64,000 bases of DNA from Anaeromassilibacillus senegalensis (GCF_001261775.1 NZ_LN868538.1:558001-622000), one strand, 5' to 3'. Positions 43,201 through 52,499 are shown, numbered from the stretch's first letter. Program-made: numbers and translations. The notes: generated by a model not told the origin, from the letters alone.

Positions 43201-46200
43201 TGCTGGCACGGAGTACACAAAAGGCCTCGGACTTCACGCAAACAGCGAAGCGGTATATGAGCTGGACGGCCGGTACGCCCGGTTCCAGGCGGTCATCGGC
43301 ATCGACGACGAGGTGACCGGCACCGGCGACGCAATCTATCGCGTGTACGCCACCGTTGGAACCGGCGACGACGCGAAAGAGCAGCTCATATACGAGGCGC
43401 AGATTTCCAGCGGCCAGGCAGAAAATGTGGATCTCAGCATCCGGGGCGTCACAAAGCTGCGCCTGATCACCGATGCGAATGGCGCCAACTCCAATGACCA
43501 CACCGATTGGGCGGACGCAAAACTTCTGGGCGCCGTGCGCAATATGACAAAGGCGGACTCCGACTATATTGTGTCCATGTCCAGCAGCACGCAGGGACTG
43601 GAAGCCGGAAAAACCTTTGCAACGTACCTTTCCCTGAAAAACAACGGCAGCAGCAATACCTATGGCGCGTCCCTGGCTCTGTACAATCAGGAAGGAAAGT
43701 TGGTCAAGCTGGTGCAAGAGGAAAATCGCCTGTCCAAAAAGGCGGACGGACTCCTGACGCTGAAACTGTCCGTCCCGGCGGACGCGGCAGACGGTTATGA
43801 GGCGCGCTTGAACCTCTACGACGTCAACACGCTGGAACTTCTGGCAGAGACCGTACACTTTGGCATGCAGAACGAAGCTGCGCTCCCCGCTGTTTCCGCT
43901 TCTGTTAAAAGAGCGGCGCTTGCCGCCGCTGCGGAAGAAGAAAGCGTATGGGGCAAGGTGGACGGCGAGGACGACGCTGTCGTTAAGGAAGGTTCCTGGG
44001 GCAACTGGCCCGGAAGCGGCTCCTATATGACCACGGAAACCTATGTGGGCGACAGCTATCCCTGGCAGAATGCTTCCATCTCCTATACCTTCACCGGCTC
44101 ACAGGTCGCTGTGGGTGGTAAAATTGACGGCAGTCAGGTTGGCGCGGACGTCTATCTGGACGGCGCGCTGGTGGATCATATCAACAGCAACAGTTCCGCG
44201 CAGGGCAGCAAAAATGGGTACTATGAAGTATGGCGTTCTGAACTTCTTCCCTACGGAACGCACACGATCAAGCTGGTTCCCACCGGGAAATTCAGCGTAG
44301 ACTATTTCTCCTATCTGACGGAGTCCCCGTGGAGCAAAATTGACGGTGAGGACGGCGGTATAGAAAAAGTGGGAACCTGGGGCCTTTGGAAGGACAGTAA
44401 CGCCTACGAGGGCACGGAAACCTTTGTCGGCGACAACTACCCCTGGCAGGATACTTCTATTTCTTACACCTTCACGGGCATTCAGGTCTGCGTCGGCGCA
44501 AAGGTGGACGGCAGTCAGGTCGGCGCAAAGGTCTACATCGACGATGTGCTGCAAGGCGTAATCCACAACAAAGAAGAGGATAAGGCGAATCAGGGCTACA
44601 AGCGCGTATGGGTCTCCCCCATTCTGGAAGAGGGCGAACACACCATCCGTCTGGAGCCCATCGGTAAATTTGGCCTGGACTACTTTGAATCCCTCAAGCC
44701 CGGCTTCGGCGATCTGGCCGAGCCACCGACGGTCGATTTAAAAGACCTGCTGGCGCAGATCGCAGACGCGCAGAGCCGTTCCGAGGACGCCTATACGGAC
44801 GACAGCTGGGCCGCCATGCAGAAGGCTTTGCAAGCGGCGGAGGCAGTGCGCGATCAGGCCATGCCGACGCAGGAAGCCGTGGATAACGCGGCGGAGGCAC
44901 TGAATGCGGCGATCGCCGCGCTGGTTCCCTATACCGCACCTTCGGACGCGGAACGGGACGCTTTCCTGCAATCGCTGGCGGAAGTGCTGCACTTTATTGA
45001 GTCTGATACCGCAGCACAGTACAAGGCGGCTGGCATTGAGACGCTGGCAAAGAGCTTCCAGGAGGCTTACCGGCTGTATGTCACAGCCAAGCCGGAACAG
45101 GAAGCAATCGTCTCCATGACTTCCACCCTGCAAAACAATCTGCATGCATTGGAGCAGCTGGAACCGGAGAAAACAGAGCACACCCTCAGCATCACCTTCC
45201 CGACAAAGAATGCGCAGCTTTCCATTGCGGGAGAAGACCTCAAGCTTGCCAACCTGATCGGAAAATACGAAGCAAAGGTTATGGCAGGCGACGATGTAAC
45301 ATTGACCTTTACCCCCACAGTGGAGGGCAGAGAGTTCGCGGGCGTAACCGTCAACGGCGAACCGGCAACCCTGAGGGATACGGAATCCTACACCTACACC
45401 GGCAAGATGCCGAACGCGGATACCGATCTGCACTTTGCGTTCACCGTTGTGAACAAGCAGGTGCTGCGCACCGTGATCAATATTGCTGAAGATCTCAAGG
45501 GCGGCGGCGAATACAACGCGGCGGTACCGTCCGTACAGAAGCTGTTCGACGCGGCGCTCGATCAGGCGATTGCAGTCGAGGCACAGGCGGACGCATCGCA
45601 GAAGGACATCGACAACGCGTGGGCAAAGCTGCTCAACGTCATCCAGCACCTGAGCTTTGCAAAGGGCGATAAGACCGTCCTGAAGGAAGCGCTGGATACT
45701 GCGGCGGCCTTGGAACAGGACGATTACACAGCCGGAAGCTGGGCGGCGTATGAGCTGGTTCTGGCGGCGGTGCAGGAGGTCTATGACGACGCGGACGCGA
45801 TGGACAAGGAGATCAGGGAAGCGGCGGCGGACCTGAACGCGGCGATGATTGCCCTGGTCTACAAGGCGGATTGGGAAACGCTGAACACGGTACTTGCACA
45901 GGCGGAGGAGATTGAGAAGGTCCTGGAGGAAGAGTACCTTCCGATTGGCCAGGAAGCCTTCCGCAATGCGCTGAACGCGGCAAGAGAGCTGGATGCGGAG
46001 GCGTCCCAGAAGGAGATCAACGCGGCGGCGGATGTGCTCACAAAGGCAATGGAAGCACTCCGCAGAATCCCGAACAAGAAGGCGCTGGAGGATCTGCTGG
46101 GCGAAACGGAGAACCTGAACCTCAGCAAATACACAGCTTCCAGCGCGAACCAGTTCCGCTCCATGCGGAGCGCGGCGCTGGCAGTCGCAAACGATCCGGA

Positions 46201-46633
46201 TGCGACGGAGCAGGATGTGGAAGCGGCTTACAAGAATCTTCTGGCGGCCAAGGCGGCTCTGGAAATGAAACAGCCGTCTGCTGTCAAGAAGAGCGGCAGT
46301 ACGGCGAAGATCGCCGTCAACACCTATGGTGCGGCGGGCAGAGTGCTGGTCAATCCCACAGCGGCGAATGTCCGTTCCGATGTAACCGGCGTACTGACGC
46401 TGAAGAGAGGCCAGTCGGCGGTGTTCCAGATGACCGTGGTCAATGGAAACGGCTTTGCCCCGGCCTTTACAGTGGGCAACGGCAGCGTGTTGAAGACACA
46501 GGCCGTTTCCCGCATTGGCAATCTGTACATTTACAAGGTCTGGGCAGTGGGCGCGCCGGGCGAAAGCACGGGCGTTTATACTGCTCTGGCCGGTAACACA
46601 CCACAAAAACACAGTACGGTAACGGTTATCTAA
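40220..46633 (+). CDS. Giant secreted GH2 glycosidase with CBM, repeat and FIVAR modules
   Basis: 2137 residues from ATG 40220 (signal peptide MKRLQRVISSLLTLSLLMGI; ATG 40196 is upstream without a signal-peptide fit). GH2 sugar-binding domain about 55-210, Ig-like part, then barrel: acid/base Glu518 in SMGNEVF and nucleophile Glu587 in ASEYGSHT. Then a bacterial Ig-like domain (about 680-790), discoidin/CBM32 (about 815-940), NPCBM (about 955-1105), two tandem 120-residue repeats (about 1242-1491), five FIVAR-like three-helix repeats (about 1506-2025) interrupted by one beta domain, and a C-terminal beta domain. No LPXTG motif or hydrophobic anchor. Probably beta-galactosidase-like action on host or dietary glycans. 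Confidence 0.92.
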   Translation: MKRLQRVISSLLTLSLLMGICSSNMAYAGTAETVSKEAVLSAGASIGEDYTPAETARQHLNFNREWKFQAKTVTVENPSAPDFGGAAAPDFDDSEWTDVGLPHSFSIPYNMETNFFVGYGMYRKDFQVPEEWLASGKRISIEFEGAFIETEVFVNGKAAGSHLGGYTGFTFDITDLLHAGENVVAVRVNNLWRPDQTPRGGDHQFSGGIYRDVYLNVTDPVHVAWYGTAVSTPALNNPGFDEDADSDGQIDYDYENIDETAYTPAEEIRENIAQKRSDVRVQTEVENDSDAAKTIVVKQEVVDVSDNTLVASFASEPVVVADNSTAIVDTKSDYIQNIKLWSPETPNLYRVYTTVYDGDGNAVDLFDSPLGFRWVQFLKDAFFLNGEQTVLFGANAHQDHAGWGDAVTNEGFARDVQMVKDAGMNFIRGSHYPHDPAYSEACDETGVMLWSEVAFWGKGGSSPSDEDVYRTQSWNGGTYPQYEKDEARFEESCMQDLEEMIRIHRNHPSVIVWSMGNEVFFDSQIAKCKALVNKMRNYAHELDPTRKAAMGGVQRQNFDSLDVCDVAGYNGDGGSFDTHHMSSIASEYGSHTANRGESGDQFRPYFDHMQNGSNIYDYALKGNRSGLALWCAFHHGSVLGTGLAQMGFIDYSRLPLKAWYWFRETYTGVPAEFSIDGEADHLTLESSQDIIPNDGTADTHLIVTLRDADGNWVSQNKNVTLEVLDGPGVFPTGKTFTLKSGNTLRDGKGAIEFRSFYAGTTTVLATAADLEPVEITIVTKDVTGDETGEEPDGFMESGSRDNTPKIEDPGTYGGGSFSANRPTFSSSGDAKLANDGDMATSWVAENAGSGEYWIQDLEQSPLLYKVKLSFDRDPYPYRLEVSSDKNGPWTEVVSYDADTVKNRPYEESLPGTYARFVRVVFTGVPEDAHAFLTEAAVYAVDSTKGPMPDEQPDLSYTTGSVYVSDLQPAKPITQGWAGKTPGIDVSIEGNPIRIAGTEYTKGLGLHANSEAVYELDGRYARFQAVIGIDDEVTGTGDAIYRVYATVGTGDDAKEQLIYEAQISSGQAENVDLSIRGVTKLRLITDANGANSNDHTDWADAKLLGAVRNMTKADSDYIVSMSSSTQGLEAGKTFATYLSLKNNGSSNTYGASLALYNQEGKLVKLVQEENRLSKKADGLLTLKLSVPADAADGYEARLNLYDVNTLELLAETVHFGMQNEAALPAVSASVKRAALAAAAEEESVWGKVDGEDDAVVKEGSWGNWPGSGSYMTTETYVGDSYPWQNASISYTFTGSQVAVGGKIDGSQVGADVYLDGALVDHINSNSSAQGSKNGYYEVWRSELLPYGTHTIKLVPTGKFSVDYFSYLTESPWSKIDGEDGGIEKVGTWGLWKDSNAYEGTETFVGDNYPWQDTSISYTFTGIQVCVGAKVDGSQVGAKVYIDDVLQGVIHNKEEDKANQGYKRVWVSPILEEGEHTIRLEPIGKFGLDYFESLKPGFGDLAEPPTVDLKDLLAQIADAQSRSEDAYTDDSWAAMQKALQAAEAVRDQAMPTQEAVDNAAEALNAAIAALVPYTAPSDAERDAFLQSLAEVLHFIESDTAAQYKAAGIETLAKSFQEAYRLYVTAKPEQEAIVSMTSTLQNNLHALEQLEPEKTEHTLSITFPTKNAQLSIAGEDLKLANLIGKYEAKVMAGDDVTLTFTPTVEGREFAGVTVNGEPATLRDTESYTYTGKMPNADTDLHFAFTVVNKQVLRTVINIAEDLKGGGEYNAAVPSVQKLFDAALDQAIAVEAQADASQKDIDNAWAKLLNVIQHLSFAKGDKTVLKEALDTAAALEQDDYTAGSWAAYELVLAAVQEVYDDADAMDKEIREAAADLNAAMIALVYKADWETLNTVLAQAEEIEKVLEEEYLPIGQEAFRNALNAARELDAEASQKEINAAADVLTKAMEALRRIPNKKALEDLLGETENLNLSKYTASSANQFRSMRSAALAVANDPDATEQDVEAAYKNLLAAKAALEMKQPSAVKKSGSTAKIAVNTYGAAGRVLVNPTAANVRSDVTGVLTLKRGQSAVFQMTVVNGNGFAPAFTVGNGSVLKTQAVSRIGNLYIYKVWAVGAPGESTGVYTALAGNTPQKHSTVTVI

Positions 46634-46658
46634 TCTTCTTTTACTTAAATTCTCTATG

Positions 46659-46703
46659 AACAGAGCCTGGCAGACTCCCTTTGGGGATCTGCCAGGCTCT
46701 GTT
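46659..46703 (+). terminator. Terminator after GH2 gene
   Basis: A perfect 16-base stem (AACAGAGCCTGGCAGA and complement) with a 13-base loop, followed by a T-rich stretch. Confidence 0.9.
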
Positions 46704-47278
46704 TGATTTATTTTCTTTAGTAAAACAAGCCCCTATGGTTTATCCGCATGGAATGGAACATCCTTTTCCACTGCTGTATCGGCATTGTATTTCTCTTTAC
46801 AAAAAATTATATCCACCATTGCAAGCATCTTGTTTGTTGAATCATTCGCATGCGATCCATTAAGCCTATATGCATATATACAAGCCGAATCAATAACTTT
46901 TATTACCAGTAAAACGTCATTTTATAAATTACTCCCATAGACTGATCCAAACGCTTATTCTACACACTTTCTGTGTAAAAACCATTTTATTTTCTTGTTT
47001 ATAAACCATAATAATTTTTTTATATTTCATAAGAATTTCTATTGCGAATTATGAAAATCTTTGATATGATAATCATAAAGAAAAAATTTCCAGATTTTGC
47101 CGTATTGCCAAAGAATGGCTGTGGCGCTGGAGACCCCCTCTTTTCTCTTTGATGATCGGTATATGCCAATACAAATATTTAATAAGTGAAAATATTTGTC
47201 CTGATCCTCATCACTTCTTTAAAACCATTATAATATGAAGAACAAGAGACAGTTTTTATCTGCAAAGGAGGCTATACC
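46704..47278 (+). promoter_or_regulatory. AT-rich intergenic region with promoter for DUF4367 gene
   Basis: About 575 bases, no gene seen. A promoter TTGCGA (47042-47047), 17-base spacer, TATGAT (47065-47070) would give a 5' leader of about 200 bases. The short frame 46681-46863 has no ribosome-binding site and is not called. Confidence 0.5.
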
Positions 47279-48370
47279 ATGCCCTATCGTATTACAGACC
47301 AGGCACTCACAAAATTTTATAAAACCTGCGGCCCTGTGCTGATTGCGGAAAATCTGGCTGGTATTCCCTCTGAAAAAGAATTGCAGGATATCATTATTCC
47401 CTGCGAATTTGACGCAAGAATCAAGTCTCTGATTGCCGGCCTGAGCGACCGATTGAACGACATACCCGGTAAAAGATCCACCAAGCGTACCATGATCATC
47501 CTGGTTGCCGCTCTGATCGCTGCCGCGACAGCGGTTATGACGGTTTCCGCCGCGCGGGATTGGGTGATTCAAGTGGTAACCAAAATGATGAACACCCATA
47601 CGGCAATCTCCATATACGGAGCGTACGCAGAAGAAATTGTTCCTTCCGAGCCGGCCGTTCTCCCGGAGGGCTATCAGGTTTTTACAAAGCGGACAAGCGA
47701 TACGACCGCCTATACGGTCTTTGCAAAGCCCTATGGCAATATCCAATTGACGGAAAGCTTCCTGGCTACAGATTGGGAAACACTTCCGGATTTGAAATGC
47801 ACGGATGTCAACGGAATCTCCATACAGTATCGTGAAGTCTCGGAAGACAACCTGAAGCAATTTTTCTGGACGTACAACGGCTTATACTATATTTTAAATA
47901 TTACTGACCAGACATTATCGATAGACGACGTATTGACCATTATTGAAAGTATCGAGTATAACGATCCGCCTGCGCCGCAGCTCATCGCCGAAGCTCCCGT
48001 TGAAGGGCCCTTTGAGCCCTATGCGCTCACCTATCTCCCAGAAGGCTACGTTTGCACCGATCAAAATATCAACAGCCAGCATCGGTGCGCAAGGATCAGC
48101 TATCAGCGTCCGGGGAACGCAAGCGCAGATATTCAGCTGTTACAAATCGGAAAAGGGCGTTTAAAAATTGACAGCGAACATCTGGACGAGTACGACGACT
48201 CCATTATCATCAACGGAGAACACGCAACCTATATGAAAAAAAAAGACTGGCAGCGTATTCTGTTTGACAATGGATCGTATTTTCTCTCCGTCTTCATCCA
48301 GGATCATTCTATCGACAAGGAAACCGCTATCCGGATTGCGGAAGGAGCCGTTCCTGCAAATGCTTCCTGA
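47279..48370 (+). CDS. Membrane protein with DUF4367 repeats
   Basis: 363 residues. Cytoplasmic N-terminal 70 residues, one membrane helix (TMIILVAALIAAATAVMTVSA, about 78-98), then two extracellular DUF4367-type domains (SEPAVLPEGYQVFTKRTSD...; ALTYLPEGYVCTDQNINSQH...). Similar proteins are anti-sigma-like regulators encoded next to ECF sigma genes. No sigma factor gene is next to it here, so it is either orphan or acts elsewhere. Start behind AAAGGAGG. Confidence 0.8.
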   Translation: MPYRITDQALTKFYKTCGPVLIAENLAGIPSEKELQDIIIPCEFDARIKSLIAGLSDRLNDIPGKRSTKRTMIILVAALIAAATAVMTVSAARDWVIQVVTKMMNTHTAISIYGAYAEEIVPSEPAVLPEGYQVFTKRTSDTTAYTVFAKPYGNIQLTESFLATDWETLPDLKCTDVNGISIQYREVSEDNLKQFFWTYNGLYYILNITDQTLSIDDVLTIIESIEYNDPPAPQLIAEAPVEGPFEPYALTYLPEGYVCTDQNINSQHRCARISYQRPGNASADIQLLQIGKGRLKIDSEHLDEYDDSIIINGEHATYMKKKDWQRILFDNGSYFLSVFIQDHSIDKETAIRIAEGAVPANAS

Positions 48371-48380
48371 GCAAATAGCA

Positions 48381-48423
48381 AAAGGCGTACTGCCAAGCGC
48401 AAACCGCGCGGCAGTACGCCTTT
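48381..48423. terminator. Bidirectional terminator between convergent genes
   Basis: AAAGGCGTACTGCC (48381-48394) pairs perfectly with GGCAGTACGCCTTT (48410-48423). It serves both the DUF4367 gene and the convergent XRE gene. Confidence 0.88.
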
Positions 48424-48444
48424 TTCATACTGAATTTGTGCATT

Positions 48445-48753
48445 TTACTGCCGCTGGGCACACGCCGAGACCAGCTCCATATAACAGCGCACCAGCCCCT
48501 GCTCCGCCTGCGACATCGATTCATACCGCTCCGCAAGCTGCTTTGTCTCCTGTGAATATTGGCTCTGGGGCCGCTCCAGCAATTCATCGACGGAAATGGC
48601 AAAAAAGTCCGCAATCTTGACGATTTTGTCGATTCCAGGATTGACCGTCCTCCATTTATGGATGGTCCCATATCCAAATTCCAGTTCCCGTTCCAGCGCG
48701 GCAATGGTGGTTTTGTTTGCCCTGCAAAGATTTTTAATTTGATTGACCAGCAT
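48445..48753 (-). CDS. XRE-family regulator
   Basis: 102 residues. Helix-turn-helix at about 6-60 (LCRANKTTIAALERELEFGYGTIHKWRTVNPGIDKIVKIADFFAISVDELLE), then a helical tail with MSQAEQGLVRCYMEL. Promoter upstream (minus): TTGCAT, 17-base spacer, TATAAT at 48845-48873. Targets not known; many such short regulators occur singly in Clostridia. Confidence 0.85.
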   Translation of the reverse strand: MLVNQIKNLCRANKTTIAALERELEFGYGTIHKWRTVNPGIDKIVKIADFFAISVDELLERPQSQYSQETKQLAERYESMSQAEQGLVRCYMELVSACAQRQ

Positions 48754-48844
48754 ATGCTTCTCTCCTTTTTATTCTTCCCTTGTTTGATTCGGGTTTCTTT
48801 TTCAAATGCTTTGCTGCATTTAAGTATCTTAAAAAGCTATCTAT

Positions 48845-48873
48845 ATTATAGTACATATGTTCTGAAAATGCAA
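48845..48873 (-). promoter_or_regulatory. Promoter for XRE gene
   Basis: Complement of ATGCAA (48868-48873) and ATTATA (48845-48850): TTGCAT and TATAAT with a 17-base spacer, about 90 bases before the start codon. Confidence 0.7.
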
Positions 48874-48930
48874 TAGTATCGAACGAATATTCCCACATTT
48901 CTTTTTCTATCCCCGATAAAAAAAGAGGCT

Positions 48931-48959
48931 TTGACTTTTCATCTGTCTGGCATTACACT
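48931..48959 (+). promoter_or_regulatory. Promoter for hybrid kinase gene
   Basis: TTGACT (48931-48936), 17-base spacer, TACACT (48954-48959), about 100 bases before ATG 49057. Confidence 0.65.
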
Positions 48960-49056
48960 GTAAAGAGCGGACAAGTCCATATCTTCTAAGGTTCGCCGTT
49001 TTCCAATGTCCTTCGGCAGGAAAGCGTTCAATAACGACAAGTAGGTTATATCAGAT

Positions 49057-51834
49057 ATGAACAAACGAATCGGATGCCTTTTTCTATCCGTTTTTCTGGC
49101 CCTGTTCTTTTTTGGATCCCTTTCCGCTGCGGCCGTCTCAAACGAATCCGCGCATGAAACTGTAACTGTCGCTTTTCCCCCTGCGGAGGGTATCAGTGAA
49201 CTTGCCGAAGACGGCACCCGAAGCGGTATGTTTTATGATTTCATGATGGAAATCGCCAAATATACCGGATGGAACTATCAATTTGTCGATGGGGACGTTG
49301 AAACGCTGCTGGCTGAAATGGTAGAAGGCAATGTCGACATTATGGGCGGCATGTACTATCAGAAAAGTCTGGAATCGTACGTACACTACACAAAATACAC
49401 AGCGGGAAGCAACAACACCCTGCTGTTCACCAATAAGGATGATCCTTCCATCAAAAACTTTGACTTAAACACACTGAACGGCAAGACCATCGGCGTCTAT
49501 GCGCGATCAGAAGACCGCATCAACCGACTGAAAAATTTTCTCTCCTTTAACAGTCTGGACTGCACCATCCATCTGTATGATGACCTTTCCACCTATGAAA
49601 AATGCCTGGACAACCGGGAAGTGGACGTCATGCTCGGCAGCGACAACAATGTAAATGATCAATACAATGTCGTTGCAAAATTCAGCAGCCAACCGTATTA
49701 CATCACCACGGCCAAAAGCCGCCCCGACTTGTGTGAGAAACTCAACTACGCGATGGAGCAGATTTACGCGGCCAATCCAAACTACGCGGAGGAATTAAAT
49801 GAAAAGTATTTTCCTTCCTTTTATAACACCTTCATCAATTTTTCTGACGAGGATCTAGCGTTTATCAAAGACGCCGAACCGATTCGCGTAGCACTCATGC
49901 GGGAACGTTATCCAATTCATTTTACGCGCGGTCAGGTGTACCAGGGGATTGTTCTGGATATCCTGAACCAGATTTCCGAACGGTCCGGGCTGAAGTTCTC
50001 ATACGTCTATGCCGACACCTACGAGGAAACGCTGCAAATGACCCGGGACGGTGAAACGGATCTCTCCGGTTTTTACCTGAACTGGAACCAGTCAACAAAA
50101 AAGGATAACATGGTGCTGACCCAAAGCTACGCCAAACTGGACGAAGTCATCATTAAAAACAAAGCGGTTGCCTACCCATCCGATCATCTTCGCCTCGCCA
50201 TGGTAAAAGGCGGCAGCGTTCCCAAAAACGTATCCTATGAGGAAATTTTATATTATCCTTCCATTGAACAGTGTTTATCCGCCGTAAACAGCGGAGAGGC
50301 CGATTATCTCTGCACTCCTTCCGCTTTTATCGAAGACTTGTTTTACAAAAACCATTATTCACAGATTTCTATTCTAGCAACCAACAATTCCTCCTGTTAT
50401 GTCTCCTTTGCAATGGACGATCCTCTAAACATTCCGCTTTATTCCGTTTTGAGTAAATCATTGAACAGCTTGCGTGGAGACGAGATTGACAGTATCATAT
50501 CTAAGAACCTGGTTTCCATCGAGGAGCCTCACATGACGCTGCAATCCATGATTTACGCAAATCCAGTCGCATTTATCGTAATTTGCGGTTCCTTTTTATT
50601 TCTCCTGACGCTGACGGTCCTGCTGGTTTTCCATTTCCAGATGCGGAACAAACTGATGCGGGTTGAGCTGGAAAAAGCACAGGAGGATAACAAAGCAAAA
50701 TCCACATTCCTCTCCCAGATGTCGCACGAAATCCGCACGCCGATGAACGCCATCATCGGTCTGACCAATCTAGCGCGTCTGTCCGGTGAAGCGACGCCAA
50801 AGATTGACGCACAGCTGGAAAAGATCTTCACTTCCGCGCAGTTCCTTCTTTCCTTGGTCAACGACGTGCTGGATATGTCTAAGATTGAAAGCGGAAAAAT
50901 GCAGATCAGCCCCGAGCCGTTCCGCCTGCGTCAGATTCAGCAGCAGCTGGAAAGTATCCTGCGCATTCAGGCGGAGGAAAAGGGCATCCAAATCTCTTTC
51001 CAATACCAAATGCAAGATATCAGCGTCGTTGGGGATGCGGTTCGCATCAAGCAGGTGCTGACCAACCTGCTTGCAAACGCGTTGAAATTTACCGATCCGG
51101 GCGGCAACGTCTCCCTCACCATTGAAGAAACCGGCCATACGGATACAACCGTACAGGTTCATTTTTGCGTCGAGGACAGCGGCATTGGAATTTGCGAGGA
51201 CGACCTCGGACGCATTTTCCAAACCTTTGAGCAGGCGGCGGGGAGCAGCCGCAACCAGCAGGGCACCGGCCTTGGCCTGCCGATCAGCAGAAGCCTGGTG
51301 CAGCTGATGGGCGGAGAATTGCAGGTATCAAGCACGCCGGGCGTCGGCTCCACCTTCCAGTTCACATTGGAACTGCCGCTTTCTCAGGAAGCGCTGCCGG
51401 ACCACGCGGATAATACGCAGTCACACACGCTCAGGGGGACGCGCCTTCTTTTGGCAGAAGACAACGCACTCAATGCGGAAATTGTCATTTCCCTCCTGAA
51501 CATGGAAGGGGTCGACGTAGAGCACGCCAAGGACGGTGAACAGGCTGTTCAGATGTTCCTGACACACGCGGACGGATATTACGACGCCATCCTGATGGAC
51601 TTGCAGATGCCTGTAAAAGACGGACTTGCCGCGACCAGAGAGATCCGCGCGTTTTCCCGTTCCGACGCAAAAAGCATTCCGATTATCGCCATGACCGCCA
51701 ACACCTTTCAGGAAGACCGGGACCGTGTTTTTGCGGCGGGCATGGACGCTTTCATGCCCAAGCCCTTCGATGTAGCACAGCTGTATCAGACATTGGAGAA
51801 GTATCTTCCCTCCTCCGGTGCAAAGGACGAATAA
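49057..51834 (+). CDS. BvgS-like hybrid sensor histidine kinase/response regulator
   Basis: 925 residues. Signal peptide or first membrane helix (residues 5-25), two solute-binding (SBP_bac_3) domains (about 30-270 and 275-490), second membrane helix (about 510-530). HisKA with His557 in MSHEIRTPMNAI, ATPase with N-box LTNLLANALKF, G1 DSGIGI and GTGLGLPIS, receiver with phospho-acceptor Asp848 in ILMDLQMPVKDG. No HPt domain, so the phosphate must go to another protein. The SBP pair probably senses an amino acid or similar small ligand. Start site has only a weak AGTAGG. Nearby XRE gene is divergent. Confidence 0.93.
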   Translation: MNKRIGCLFLSVFLALFFFGSLSAAAVSNESAHETVTVAFPPAEGISELAEDGTRSGMFYDFMMEIAKYTGWNYQFVDGDVETLLAEMVEGNVDIMGGMYYQKSLESYVHYTKYTAGSNNTLLFTNKDDPSIKNFDLNTLNGKTIGVYARSEDRINRLKNFLSFNSLDCTIHLYDDLSTYEKCLDNREVDVMLGSDNNVNDQYNVVAKFSSQPYYITTAKSRPDLCEKLNYAMEQIYAANPNYAEELNEKYFPSFYNTFINFSDEDLAFIKDAEPIRVALMRERYPIHFTRGQVYQGIVLDILNQISERSGLKFSYVYADTYEETLQMTRDGETDLSGFYLNWNQSTKKDNMVLTQSYAKLDEVIIKNKAVAYPSDHLRLAMVKGGSVPKNVSYEEILYYPSIEQCLSAVNSGEADYLCTPSAFIEDLFYKNHYSQISILATNNSSCYVSFAMDDPLNIPLYSVLSKSLNSLRGDEIDSIISKNLVSIEEPHMTLQSMIYANPVAFIVICGSFLFLLTLTVLLVFHFQMRNKLMRVELEKAQEDNKAKSTFLSQMSHEIRTPMNAIIGLTNLARLSGEATPKIDAQLEKIFTSAQFLLSLVNDVLDMSKIESGKMQISPEPFRLRQIQQQLESILRIQAEEKGIQISFQYQMQDISVVGDAVRIKQVLTNLLANALKFTDPGGNVSLTIEETGHTDTTVQVHFCVEDSGIGICEDDLGRIFQTFEQAAGSSRNQQGTGLGLPISRSLVQLMGGELQVSSTPGVGSTFQFTLELPLSQEALPDHADNTQSHTLRGTRLLLAEDNALNAEIVISLLNMEGVDVEHAKDGEQAVQMFLTHADGYYDAILMDLQMPVKDGLAATREIRAFSRSDAKSIPIIAMTANTFQEDRDRVFAAGMDAFMPKPFDVAQLYQTLEKYLPSSGAKDE

Positions 51835-51894
51835 GGCATCACAGGGAGCATACACATAGTAGCATCACTTTGCAGCAGAGGAGACAACGCATAT

Positions 51895-52419
51895 ATGAAT
51901 CAATCGCCCATTCACTATGAGAAAGCCGTCATGGAGGACGTCCCGGCCATTGTAAAAATCATACAAACCGCCAAGGACACCATTGCCGCTGAGGACTGGT
52001 ATGTAGCGGCCAATGAAGACTTTGTGCGGGAGAACGTGGAAAAACGCGGTTTTATTGTGAAAGCGATGTCGGATGACATCATTGCCGGTTTTCTGCTGGT
52101 CCATTATCCAATGGACGACGAGGACAACATGGGAGCGTACCTGCAATTGGACGAAACAGAACGCCGGAAAGTGGCGCACATGGATACCGCCTGCGTTCTT
52201 CCGGCCTACCGGGGCATGCATTTGCAACAGACCCTGTTGGAAGAGGGGGAAAAGATCTTAAAGACCACCGCGTACCGGTATTCCATGGCGACCGTCCATC
52301 CCGACAACCGGTACAGCCTGCGCAACCTGCTGGCCGCCGGGTACTCCGTGGTGACCACGGTTCCTAAATACGGCGGGCTCCTGCGCCATGTGGTGTGCAA
52401 GGATGTTATGCAAGCCTGA
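51895..52419 (+). CDS. GNAT-family acetyltransferase
   Basis: 174 residues starting behind GAGGAG. N-terminal helix EDVPAIVKIIQTAKDTI, strand with GFLLVHYPMDDE, then the acetyl-CoA loop region CVLPAYRGMHLQQTLLEEGEKI and YSMATVHPDNRYSLRNLLAAGYSV. The Q/RxxG/A motif reads YRGMHL. Substrate unknown. It follows the hybrid kinase after 60 bases and may be cotranscribed. Confidence 0.85.
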   Translation: MNQSPIHYEKAVMEDVPAIVKIIQTAKDTIAAEDWYVAANEDFVRENVEKRGFIVKAMSDDIIAGFLLVHYPMDDEDNMGAYLQLDETERRKVAHMDTACVLPAYRGMHLQQTLLEEGEKILKTTAYRYSMATVHPDNRYSLRNLLAAGYSVVTTVPKYGGLLRHVVCKDVMQA

Positions 52420-52499
52420 AGCGCTTTCTATAAAATACTTCTATTGGCCTATCAGCCCTGTTTGCCGAAAGCGCCTGAATCGACAGGAGGAATTAAAAA

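Noticed and set aside
40286..46612. Long open frames on the minus strand (585 and 624 codons)
   Set aside because: They mirror the GC-rich GH2 gene. No recognisable protein features.
46681..46863. 60-codon frame after the GH2 gene
   Set aside because: Starts inside the terminator hairpin and has no ribosome-binding site.
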